Below the pieces are notes generated by a model. That model made no database searches. It was not told the DNA's origin and was given only the letters and a program-made list of their open reading frames with translations. This document shows, one piece after another, positions 1 to 6,394 of a stretch of DNA of 14,799 nucleotides (the first letter of the stretch is position 1; every line of letters starts with the position of its first letter). The stretch spans positions 1-14,799 of the forward strand of contig JAJYRT010000036.1 in NCBI GenBank assembly GCA_021793945.1. Direction: 5' to 3'. The DNA is from Thermoplasmata archaeon (lineage in GTDB: Archaea; Thermoplasmatota; Thermoplasmata; Thermoplasmatales; Thermoplasmataceae). The position numbers and the translations under genes were made by a program.

Positions 1-213
1 ACAACGGATTACATCTACGCAATCGGCATGAATCCCCTGAACGCCGTCATAAGGACACATCTGTGGCAGCCAAATGGTGAGACGTACGGTTCGGAAGTCC
101 AGGAAGAAAACCTGTCGGGCGGCACTGCCTTGACGCTATACCAAGGGAGTACCTCCCTGTACAAAGCAACTGTTGTTTCAAGCTCAAATGGCCCGTGGCC
201 GGGAAACTACTGA
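1..213 (+). CDS. C-terminal end of a probable Rieske iron-sulfur protein (partial)
   Basis: The reading frame is open from base 1 to a TGA at 211-213 and gives the last 70 residues of a protein whose start lies outside the window. It begins TTDYIYAIG and ends NGPWPGNY. No Rieske cluster motif (CxH...CxxH) lies in this fragment, so the assignment is inference. It rests on position directly before cytochrome b (12 bases to the chosen ATG), on the usual Rieske-cytochrome b gene pair in Thermoplasmatales, and on the TDYIYAIG stretch, which resembles the tail strands of archaeal Rieske proteins. If correct, it is the electron acceptor from quinol in the bc-like complex, exposed on the outer face of the membrane. 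It could equally be another exported redox protein, such as a cupredoxin. The coding assignment is firm and the identity is moderate. Confidence 0.5.
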   Translation, partial: TTDYIYAIGMNPLNAVIRTHLWQPNGETYGSEVQEENLSGGTALTLYQGSTSLYKATVVSSSNGPWPGNY

Positions 214-225
214 AAGGTAATGCAG

Positions 226-1419
226 ATGGAAGAAAAGAATGACTACAACCTGATGAATGTCCTGGATGAGGATGAGTCACCTCCCGGGTCTTACAAAATC
301 TCCCTCCGTTCGGTTACAAAAAAGGAGTTCAGGATAGATTACTGGACGGGGTCATTCCTCATGACCTGCCTCCTGTACCTTGCGGTGTCCGGAATGCTGC
401 TTTTCTATTACTTTGAGCAGGGGAATCCATATGGATCGACACAGGAGATTATCAATGGCGTTTATTTCGGGCGTCTTCTGCTCACGTCTCATCTTTTTAT
501 GGGATATGCTATGGTCGTAATCATTTACGTTCATATGTTCAGGAATTACTTTGTTGGTGCATACAAGGGAAGGTTCCGCTGGCTGCAATGGATGCTTGGC
601 GTGGTGCTGTTCATACTCGTCTATGTTGAGGCGGTACTGGGATACCTGTTGTCTGAGACATATATCGGGGTTTCTGCTCTGCACGTAATGGAACTGCTCG
701 TCCAAAGGAGTGCTATCGGCAGGCTTATGCCGGCACTCTCCAACTGGCTAATCTCGCTCCTTATTGGCAATGCCTCGACGGCATCTACAGTAGGGCACCT
801 TCTCGCTCTGCACGTCGCAATAGTTGGCGGCCTCATCCTTCTTATCGCTTTCCTGCACTTCTTCCTGTTTGAGAAATCAGGACCTTTCAATCTTTCCGAC
901 CGCAAAGAGGCCAAGGCCGAGAAGAAATATTACCCATGGTATCCGATCAACCTAATCTACACTGTATTCACCTCGCTGATTTTCATCGCGATAATCCTGA
1001 TATTTTCTGCTTTTTTCATGCAGGTTCTTCCCCCAGCCTACGGCGCCTTGTTATATGGCCTTACACCATTCCCGGACTGGTACATAATGCCCGTTTACAA
1101 ACTTATGGACCTGGCCGGATATGGGCTCACAACTGGAGGGGTGCCGCTGGTAACCTTCTTCTTCATTTCCCTCCTGTTCATCCCCTTTATAGATCGCTAT
1201 AAATCGAAGGGGGCACTGGAGAGGCCGATGATAACTGTTTTCGGGGTATTCTATATCATAGCGCTGTTCATAATGGGGCTGTGGGGATATTCCCAACCCG
1301 GGCTCACGCAGACCCGACTGCTGACGATGGCTATGTGGTGGGGCATAACCATGGTGTCTGTGTTCACGGTGTATGCAATGAGGTTCGCGAAAAAGGATCT
1401 GATGAAGAATGAAAATTAG
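226..1419 (+). CDS. Cytochrome b of a bc-like quinol-oxidising complex
   Basis: A polytopic membrane protein of 397 residues, about the length of a full cytochrome b (b6 and subunit IV parts joined). It carries two b haems and the quinol sites of the Rieske-cytochrome b complex. Helix B has the haem ligand pair H89 and H103 (13 residues between) and helix D has H196 and H211 (14 between, the b6f-like spacing). The quinol-oxidation site signature is PDWY at 283-286, a conservative variant of PEWY. A hydrophilic, acidic N-terminal stretch of about 28 residues precedes the first helix. ATG226 is preferred over ATG220 because AAAGGT at 213-218 sits 7 bases before 226 but only 1 base before 220. 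The next gene starts inside its 3' end, so translation is probably coupled. Identity is very secure; the electron partner is not visible here. Confidence 0.93.
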   Translation: MEEKNDYNLMNVLDEDESPPGSYKISLRSVTKKEFRIDYWTGSFLMTCLLYLAVSGMLLFYYFEQGNPYGSTQEIINGVYFGRLLLTSHLFMGYAMVVIIYVHMFRNYFVGAYKGRFRWLQWMLGVVLFILVYVEAVLGYLLSETYIGVSALHVMELLVQRSAIGRLMPALSNWLISLLIGNASTASTVGHLLALHVAIVGGLILLIAFLHFFLFEKSGPFNLSDRKEAKAEKKYYPWYPINLIYTVFTSLIFIAIILIFSAFFMQVLPPAYGALLYGLTPFPDWYIMPVYKLMDLAGYGLTTGGVPLVTFFFISLLFIPFIDRYKSKGALERPMITVFGVFYIIALFIMGLWGYSQPGLTQTRLLTMAMWWGITMVSVFTVYAMRFAKKDLMKNEN

Positions 1420-1603
1420 TTTGCTTCTCTATGTAATTGTTGCGATACAGTTCGTTATCGCGGTGGGTATGTGGTATGTCGCTGTTACTGCAATCTCGAA
1501 CTACGAGACCATCTGGACAGTGCTGCTCTCGCTTAACCTCATACTCATGTCACTGCTGTTCCTGGTATATCTCAAGCATGAGGGGGTGTTTGCACGGGAA
1601 TAA
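1409..1603 (+). CDS. Small two-helix membrane protein, candidate accessory subunit
   Basis: A 64-residue protein with two predicted membrane helices at about 3-25 and 32-55 and a short charged tail (KHEGVFARE). Its ATG overlaps the last codons of cytochrome b (stop at 1417-1419) by 11 bases, and its TAA is followed after 2 bases by the next ATG. That packing is strong evidence that it is a real gene in the same operon. I do not recognise a family. No haem, metal or quinone ligand pattern stands out. By position it may be a supernumerary subunit or assembly factor of the cytochrome b complex, or a small subunit of a terminal oxidase encoded elsewhere. The function is inference only. Confidence 0.7.
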   Translation: MKISLLLYVIVAIQFVIAVGMWYVAVTAISNYETIWTVLLSLNLILMSLLFLVYLKHEGVFARE

Positions 1604-1605
1604 AG

Positions 1606-1941
1606 ATGAGCCCTCTGATGTCCTACTACGCGTCCATGATTATTTACATGGTTGCCGCAGTCCCGCTCATACTCTACGGCCTTGTTATCAAGCCGATTGC
1701 AAACCTGTATAATGAACCCGTTTCTACCATGGTTTCCCCTGTTTTCGGAAATTATGCCAACTACCTCAACGGGTTGTTCACCATATCGGCAGTGCTGGTC
1801 ACGCTGTCTCTCGCCTTCTTCATTTTCTCATGGTACGGGACTTCCAGGACCGGAAAGAGCTTTTCAGTTGCAACAAAAGCCCTTCCGGTAATCCTGTTCG
1901 CCTTTGCGTACATTCTTCTGGGGGTGTCTGGCCTTGCCTGA
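1606..1941 (+). CDS. Small three-helix membrane protein, unknown
   Basis: A 111-residue protein with three predicted membrane helices, at about 8-28, 55-76 and 91-110. A loop containing several Asn and Tyr residues lies between helices 1 and 2, and a basic loop (TSRTGKS) lies between 2 and 3. The start ATG lies 2 bases after the stop of the preceding 64-residue gene, so the two are certainly one operon. No family is recognised and no cofactor-binding signature is evident. The sequence ends within a few residues of the third helix, so the C-terminus is buried or just outside the membrane. The most economical reading is an accessory membrane subunit of the respiratory module begun by cytochrome b. 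Confidence 0.72.
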   Translation: MSPLMSYYASMIIYMVAAVPLILYGLVIKPIANLYNEPVSTMVSPVFGNYANYLNGLFTISAVLVTLSLAFFIFSWYGTSRTGKSFSVATKALPVILFAFAYILLGVSGLA

Positions 1942-1957
1942 TCACAGGGAAAGTTTC

Positions 1958-2185
1958 ATGTCCAGAGCCAGAACGCTGTACAGGGAAAACAGGAGAGAGG
2001 TTGTAATGGTAGCTCTTGGCCTTATTTTCCTCATAATTTCGGTACCGACTTTCCTTTTCTACAACCTCTTCCCCACGATCAGCAGCGAAATCGGGCCGCA
2101 CCAGATCAGCAGCTGGCTTTCTGTCACTTTCTCATTTGTCGGATTTGGCGTGATCATTTTCGGGATGAGCAAGATGAACATCTGA
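1958..2185 (+). CDS. Small two-helix membrane protein, unknown, end of cytochrome b operon
   Basis: With the start at ATG1958 this is a 75-residue protein. It has a basic N-terminus (about residues 1-12, rich in Arg) and two predicted membrane helices at about 14-34 and 52-70. The frame is open upstream to an ATG at 1904, but that would overlap the previous gene by 38 bases. ATG1958 has AGGGAAAG at 1946-1953 as a plausible ribosome-binding site and a typical positive-inside N-terminus. The gap to the previous stop is 16 bases. No known family is recognised. It is the last gene before a non-coding stretch and a new promoter, so it probably ends the operon. Confidence 0.65.
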   Translation: MSRARTLYRENRREVVMVALGLIFLIISVPTFLFYNLFPTISSEIGPHQISSWLSVTFSFVGFGVIIFGMSKMNI

Positions 2186-2267
2186 AATTCATAGCGCTGC
2201 TGTGCGGGACTCGCTGGGTCAGGTTCAGGGTGCAGATGGCCGGGGCATGCGAAATGAAGGCATGTTA

Positions 2268-2292
2268 GAAAAAGTTAAATATTACTTATATA
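2268..2292 (+). promoter_or_regulatory. TATA-like promoter of the DEAD-box helicase gene
   Basis: The A-rich stretch GAAAAAGTTAAATATTACTT and the following TTATATA (2285-2291) resemble an archaeal BRE/TATA element. Transcription starting about 25 bases downstream would give a leader of roughly 55-60 bases before ATG2370. That is long for this group, where many mRNAs are leaderless. The non-coding stretch 2186-2369 holds nothing else that I can identify. Confidence 0.45.
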
Positions 2293-2369
2293 CTTGTTTG
2301 CAATACAAGTTCAGAAATAAAAGCAGGGTCATTGACAATATTCTGATTTTTATTTACAAGTGTGTTAAG

Positions 2370-3674
2370 ATGACAACTTTCGAAGAATTTAACCTGAAAC
2401 AGGAACTAGAAGAAGCGCTAAACAAGATGAACTTCACAACACCCACTGAGGTGCAGGAAAAGGCAATCCCGCTGGCCCTGGCCGGAAAGGATATAGTAGT
2501 GAAGTCCAAGACCGGAACGGGAAAGACGGGAGCATTTTTGGTACCCATAATCCAGTTTCTAACTGCCAAGGACAAAATGGCAGCCACAATTGTTGTTCCT
2601 ACAAGGGAACTTGCAATACAGGTGTTTAACGTTGTGCAGAAATTGACGGCAGGATCAAAGCTAAGGGGAACCCTGGTTTACGGCGGGGCATCAATAAACG
2701 TCCAGATCGACTCCCTCAGGAGGCAGCCGAACATCGTGGTTGGAACTCCAGGCAGGATAATAGACCTTATGGAGAGGGGTGAGCTCAAGTTCAACCAGAC
2801 AAAGATCCTGGTTCTTGACGAGGCAGACATGATGCTCGACCTCGGGTTCATGGAGGACGTGGAATACATCATGTCCGTTATGCCAAAGGAGAAACAGGTC
2901 ATGCTGTTCTCTGCGACCATTCCCGAACGGATAGCAAAGATGTCAAAAAAGTACATGGAAAATCCGCAGTACCTCAACATAAGCCAGGACAAGGAGCTCA
3001 CAGTGAATTCCATTTCACACAAGTATGCGATGTCAAAGCGATCCGCAAAGCTCGAAACCCTTTTCACATATATCAGTGAATTCAAGCCAAAGAAATCCAT
3101 CATATTCTCCGATACAAAGAGGAATGCAGATTACCTTTACAATGCACTGGTCAGGAAAGGATACAAGGCAACTGTAATGCACGGCGACCTCAGACAGGCG
3201 CAGAGGGAAAAGGCCCTTCAGGAATTCAGGAGAACTGCCCAGTTCCTGGTTGCAACAAACGTTGCGGCAAGGGGCCTGGACATAACCGGGATTTCAGACA
3301 TAATCAATTATGATACGCCATCGGAACCATACGTATACGTCCATCGCGTCGGAAGATCCGCAAGGATGGGCGCCGATGGATCTGCTTTTTCCATTGTCAG
3401 CCCGGATGAAATGACATTGATCAGGGAGATTGAGCATTCGGTGAAGATAAGGATGAAGTGCATCGAGCTTGACTCACAGATAAGCCAGGAAGTCTCGCTT
3501 GAGATGGCTGATTTTAAGCCAAGACGATCTGAAAGCAGGGACACCGACAGCCACAGAAGATTTGACCGTGGAAGGCGCGGGGGAAACAGCGGTTATGGCC
3601 GTAATTCCTATTCAGGAAGATCCTATGGTGGTCACAGGTCAAACAGCTCTGAAAGGCCATATCCCGGCGAGTAG
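2370..3674 (+). CDS. ATP-dependent DEAD-box RNA helicase with RGG-like tail
   Basis: A cytoplasmic RNA helicase of 434 residues in the DeaD/CshA-like group that unwinds RNA duplexes during ribosome assembly or RNA decay. All motifs are in order: Q motif (F7, TPTEVQEKAIP 24-34), motif I SKTGTGKT 46-53, PTREL, TPGR, DEAD 150-153, SAT 181-183, IIFSDTKR, ARGLDI and HRVGR 325-329. After the two RecA-like domains comes a linker and a tail (about residues 385-434) rich in Arg, Gly, Ser and Tyr, typical of non-specific RNA binding. The frame is open back to 2202. ATG2370 is chosen because the Q motif usually starts a few residues from the N-terminus and because a TATA-like box lies at 2268-2292, inside the longer frame. 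It is monocistronic, with a hairpin downstream. Confidence 0.93.
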   Translation: MTTFEEFNLKQELEEALNKMNFTTPTEVQEKAIPLALAGKDIVVKSKTGTGKTGAFLVPIIQFLTAKDKMAATIVVPTRELAIQVFNVVQKLTAGSKLRGTLVYGGASINVQIDSLRRQPNIVVGTPGRIIDLMERGELKFNQTKILVLDEADMMLDLGFMEDVEYIMSVMPKEKQVMLFSATIPERIAKMSKKYMENPQYLNISQDKELTVNSISHKYAMSKRSAKLETLFTYISEFKPKKSIIFSDTKRNADYLYNALVRKGYKATVMHGDLRQAQREKALQEFRRTAQFLVATNVAARGLDITGISDIINYDTPSEPYVYVHRVGRSARMGADGSAFSIVSPDEMTLIREIEHSVKIRMKCIELDSQISQEVSLEMADFKPRRSESRDTDSHRRFDRGRRGGNSGYGRNSYSGRSYGGHRSNSSERPYPGE

Positions 3675-3687
3675 GCACAAATCTTAA

Positions 3688-3713
3688 TCCGGACCGGCAA
3701 TTATCTGTCCGGA
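3688..3713. repeat. Inverted repeat between convergent genes
   Basis: TCCGGAC (3688-3694) and GTCCGGA (3707-3713) form a perfect 7-bp stem with a 12-base loop. It starts 14 bases after the helicase stop and lies between convergent genes. It could be part of a 3' UTR structure. No T-tract follows directly. Confidence 0.5.
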
Positions 3714-3744
3714 CTATGCATCTGCCACGGTGCTATGTCAATAT

Positions 3745-3772
3745 TGCCCATGCGGGCAGGGAATTATTTTTC
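3745..3772 (+). terminator. Hairpin plus T-tract after the helicase gene
   Basis: TGCCC (3745-3749) pairs with GGGCA (3754-3758) around a 4-base loop, and a T-rich stretch TTATTTTTCTC follows from 3764. This has the shape of an intrinsic terminator for the + strand helicase transcript. It abuts the stop of the convergent permease gene at 3764. Confidence 0.45.
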
Positions 3773-4495
3773 TCTCCATCTCGTGAAATACTTGGCCAGT
3801 GACAGGTAGACCGCGGTTTCCGCCACAAGAACCAGTATCATGGCAAGAAATTCCGGCGAAAGGCCGAAGGATCCCTGAAGTATTATCGCAGCAGGTGTGG
3901 CCGGAGATATTGCAAGTACGTATATTATTGACTTAGGCAGGTATGTGTAAGGGTAGAATGTCGGCGGCAGGACAGTCATTATTATTGAGAGAATGCCAAC
4001 TATTCCCCACACATTCCTTATATGTTTGATCGCACCTGCTATTATGAAGGAGATTGCAGAAGTCGACAGAGCCAGCATGAAAAGCACCACAACCAGTACC
4101 AGGACGCGTTCTATGGTGAAGAGATGGTATAAAAGTGAAAGGGCTGCATACAGCACTATGCCCGGAGTCGTGAAAAGGAGGAAGCTCAGGGTGAGGCCTA
4201 TCATGTAATCAGTTGAGCTTATGCTTGTTGCAATGAACAGATCCTGTATCTTTGCCTGAAGCCTCAGGAAAGCTGCGTCCGAAGCGCTTGTCAGGCCGTT
4301 GGATGCTATCAGGCTCACAAACCCTCCGACTATGGCGTACTCCACAAGCTGCCCGCGGGACAAAACAAACACCAGAAAGAGCAGAGTCAGGGGAGTGGCA
4401 ATGGATGCAATAACATATGAAGAACCCCTGCCAATGACCCTGAACCCGTAATACCAGGCAAAGTACAGGGAAAACCTAGGATTCAACGTCGACAC
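3764..4495 (-). CDS. ABC-2 type transporter permease
   Basis: An integral membrane protein of 243 residues with about six hydrophobic segments, the size and layout of ABC-2 family export permeases (DrrB/ABC2_membrane type). A short cytoplasmic N-terminus with Arg and Tyr leads into helix 1 at about residue 25. Residues 70-90 (SNGLTSASDAAFLRLQAKIQD) form a helical stretch like the coupling region of this family. The C-terminus is basic (FTRWREK). Its ATG lies 20 bases inside the 3' end of the ATPase gene, so the two are translated together and should form one exporter, probably as a dimer of each. Substrates of this family range from drugs and lipids to polysaccharides, and nothing here tells which. 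The permease identity is secure. Confidence 0.85.
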   Translation of the reverse strand: MSTLNPRFSLYFAWYYGFRVIGRGSSYVIASIATPLTLLFLVFVLSRGQLVEYAIVGGFVSLIASNGLTSASDAAFLRLQAKIQDLFIATSISSTDYMIGLTLSFLLFTTPGIVLYAALSLLYHLFTIERVLVLVVVLFMLALSTSAISFIIAGAIKHIRNVWGIVGILSIIMTVLPPTFYPYTYLPKSIIYVLAISPATPAAIILQGSFGLSPEFLAMILVLVAETAVYLSLAKYFTRWREK

Positions 4496-5315
4496 CCCTG
4501 TTTATGAAGATGTCATCCAGAGTGATCCTCTTTATTGTGCATCCCATGGATGCATATTTCTCCACTTCCCCGCTCCGTATGTATTTGATGAATGTGTTGG
4601 ATATCTGCATGGCGCCATCGATCGGCGAATGGCTTTCTGCCCTCAGCTTTCCGCTGAAGCGGGAGAGCAGCGCCTTGACTTCTCCCCTTTCCATCACGGC
4701 CCCCCTGTCCACCAGGAAGACTTCCTGTGATAGTTCTTCCGCCTCCTCCATGTAGTGTGTGGTAACGATTATGTTGCCATCCAGCTTTCTAATGGATGAC
4801 CACACCTCCATTCGAGATACAGGGTCGAGTCCAGTCGTCGGCTCATCCAGGAATACTGTATCAGCATTGGAAGCGATGGCCATTGCGACAAATATCTTCC
4901 TCTTCGTTCCGCCGGATAATGTGTCTGCTGGCTTGTTCCTGTATTCCCTTATCCCGAGGTTATCAAGGGCGATGAGGGTTTCCCTCCTGGCGTCACTGTG
5001 TGAAAAATTCCGTGCCAGGAGGTAAAGGGTAACGTGCTCTTCCGGCGTCAGGATGCCAATTGGGGTCGCCTCCTGCGGAATGCTTGCTATCTTTTTCCTC
5101 ACCTTCGTGGTCTCTTTCATGATGTCAAGCCCGTCTATGAAAACATTTCCGGAAGTTGGAGCAAGCTGGGTTGAAAGTATCCGCATCATCGTGGTCTTTC
5201 CGGCGCCGTTCCGCCCTATGACCGCAGTGACTCGACGTTCTATCTCGGCATCAATCCCGTCAAGTGCTACAGTTCCGTCACTGTAGACCTTCCTCAATTC
5301 AGATATCTTTATCAT
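4476..5315 (-). CDS. ABC transporter ATP-binding protein (ABC-2 exporter partner)
   Basis: The cytoplasmic ATPase subunit of 279 residues that drives the permease encoded next to it. Visible motifs are Walker A GRNGAGKT 34-41, Q-loop Q81, signature LSGGT 133-137 followed by KRK (the DrrA/ABCA-like form), Walker B ending LDEP with D157 and E158, D-loop GLDP, and the switch His H187. A C-terminal part of about 80 residues follows the core, as in DrrA/CcmA-like exporters. The frame reaches ATG5354, but ATG5315 is preferred. The protein then begins MIKISELRK, the usual start of such domains, and GGGAGAG on the coding strand lies 8-10 bases upstream. TATA-like sequences at 5356-5374 would be too close for an earlier start. 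The function is certain and the cargo unknown. Confidence 0.9.
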   Translation of the reverse strand: MIKISELRKVYSDGTVALDGIDAEIERRVTAVIGRNGAGKTTMMRILSTQLAPTSGNVFIDGLDIMKETTKVRKKIASIPQEATPIGILTPEEHVTLYLLARNFSHSDARRETLIALDNLGIREYRNKPADTLSGGTKRKIFVAMAIASNADTVFLDEPTTGLDPVSRMEVWSSIRKLDGNIIVTTHYMEEAEELSQEVFLVDRGAVMERGEVKALLSRFSGKLRAESHSPIDGAMQISNTFIKYIRSGEVEKYASMGCTIKRITLDDIFINRGVDVES

Positions 5316-5355
5316 TTGACGGCTCTCTCCCAGGAAAACTTCATTGTAATGCATT

Positions 5356-5374
5356 ATTTAAATCATCTATAAAT
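5356..5374 (-). promoter_or_regulatory. TATA-like boxes upstream of the ABC-2 exporter genes
   Basis: On the minus strand, TTTATAG (about 5368-5374) and TTTAAATA (about 5356-5363) lie 40-58 bases before ATG5315. Either would put transcription start near 5335-5346, leaving a short leader that contains the GGGAGAG ribosome-binding site. Confidence 0.4.
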
Positions 5375-5460
5375 TGGATTCATTTCCATAACCCCCGGGA
5401 AGAAAGCAAAATGGAATATACGCTTTACAGCTATACATCAACAGCATGCTTTGTGAGGAC

Positions 5461-5466
5461 AGGTGA
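5461..5466 (+). promoter_or_regulatory. Ribosome-binding site that fixes the amidotransferase start
   Basis: AGGTGA matches the 3' end of archaeal 16S rRNA and lies 6 bases before ATG5473. It supports a start that places Cys at residue 2. Confidence 0.6.
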
Positions 5467-5472
5467 ATCTGA

Positions 5473-6237
5473 ATGTGCAGGATGTTGGCCATAGTTGGTG
5501 AGTTTTCCCAGGTGTTCCCGGAAATCTTCATGTCGCTTCAGGACGTTGCCAGAAACGATCCGTTACTTGATGCAATGGGAATAGATCCCCCGATGCATTC
5601 TGACGGCTGGGGGTATGTCGCATTTTCAAAGGATGATCTGGTATACTACAGGACATCAGCCCCGGTGTATGATGCCAGTCCTGTATCAGCCCATAATGGC
5701 CTCATGCTGGTCCATGCCAGGAAAGCTTCCCCCCAGGAACCGCATGGGGTGGTCAATTCCCATCCTTTCCATGCATCAGACCAGAACATTGATCTCTATC
5801 TTGCCCACAACGGGGCGTTTGATAAAGGCGGAATTAGTGAAATTCTTGGAATTTCTGAAATAAGGAACCAGACGGACAGTGAATTCTTCCTCAGGCTCGT
5901 TATCTCTCAGTCGGGCAGGTTGACTCAGCGTCTGGAAAGCGCGATTGAAATTGCTTCGGATAAGAAGCTGCTTACGGGAACACCGAACCTTCTCATGCTC
6001 GGGCTGGGGAAGGGCACAATGGAGGCGGAAATAGCCTATTATACTGCACCACCTAACTCTGGAGTCTATGTTGATTATAACCGTCTCTACCTGGTAAGGG
6101 GAAGAGGCTGGTACGGAGTATTTTCATCCAGCATAATTGGATCAGAGTTCTTCCCGGAGGATGTTGAAATCGATCAGGTAAAGACCGGCAGGGTCTTTTC
6201 GCTAACGGAACAAATGGCCGGTCAGCTGAATCCCTAA
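5473..6237 (+). CDS. Class II glutamine amidotransferase-like protein (YafJ/EgtC type)
   Basis: A 254-residue Ntn-hydrolase of the stand-alone class II glutamine amidotransferase family (GATase_4-like). The start MCRML exposes C2 as the N-terminal nucleophile after Met removal. Other family landmarks are DGWGY near residue 45, HARKAS from H81, NSHPFH with H97, AHNG with H112-G114, and TDSEFF near residue 135. The family hydrolyses glutamine or gamma-glutamyl amides, and EgtC relatives act in ergothioneine synthesis. There is no synthase domain and no adjacent partner gene, so the real substrate is open. ATG5473 is supported by AGGTGA at 5461-5466, 6 bases upstream, and by the need for Cys at position 2. 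The gene runs divergently from the ABC-2 exporter and convergently to tRNA-Met. Confidence 0.85.
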   Translation: MCRMLAIVGEFSQVFPEIFMSLQDVARNDPLLDAMGIDPPMHSDGWGYVAFSKDDLVYYRTSAPVYDASPVSAHNGLMLVHARKASPQEPHGVVNSHPFHASDQNIDLYLAHNGAFDKGGISEILGISEIRNQTDSEFFLRLVISQSGRLTQRLESAIEIASDKKLLTGTPNLLMLGLGKGTMEAEIAYYTAPPNSGVYVDYNRLYLVRGRGWYGVFSSSIIGSEFFPEDVEIDQVKTGRVFSLTEQMAGQLNP

Positions 6238-6293
6238 AACAGGAAGAACGCATTGAAATCTGGACTGTAAATGCACACTAAAAATAACAATAG

Positions 6294-6386
6294 TGCCGGG
6301 ATCGGGGGTCGAACCCGAGACCTTCGGATTTCTCAGACTTTCTTGTTCTTATGAGTCCGACGCTCTACCAACTGAGCCACCCCGGC
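6294..6386 (-). tRNA. tRNA-Met(CAU), elongator, with intron
   Basis: On the minus strand a complete cloverleaf of 73 bases plus a 20-base intron is readable. The acceptor stem is GCCGGGG/TCCCGGC with discriminator A, and the D arm is GCTC...GAGC. The anticodon stem is TCGGA/TCCGA around CTCATAA, with a 5-base variable loop and T arm TCGGG-TTCGACC-CCCGA. The anticodon is CAU. The G1-C72 pair excludes a typical archaeal initiator, and the body matches archaeal elongator Met rather than Ile2. CCA is not encoded. The 5' end lies 8 bases after the stop of the S3Ae gene and no separate promoter is seen, so the tRNA is probably cut from the S3Ae mRNA. Confidence 0.93.
6330..6349 (-). other. 20-base tRNA intron at position 37/38 with bulge-helix-bulge
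   Basis: CTCA (anticodon loop, bases 32-35) pairs with TGAG near the intron end, giving the 4-bp central helix. It is flanked by 3-base bulges TAA and AAA. Cutting after the second base of each bulge leaves A37 and A38 and removes exactly 20 bases. This is the canonical archaeal splicing-endonuclease site. The outer intron stem is very weak, about 2 bp. Confidence 0.85.
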
Positions 6387-6394
6387 AGTCGATA

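Noticed and set aside
2202..2369. In-frame upstream extension of the helicase (56 extra codons)
   Set aside because: It contains the promoter-like TATA region, has no helicase similarity and would place the Q motif unusually far from the N-terminus.
3499..3687. Frame inside the end of the helicase gene
   Set aside because: It is a shadow of the Arg/Gly-rich tail codons in another frame.
5411..5494. Short frame MEYTLYSYTSTACFV... before the amidotransferase
   Set aside because: It overlaps the ribosome-binding site and start of the amidotransferase and has no supporting signal.
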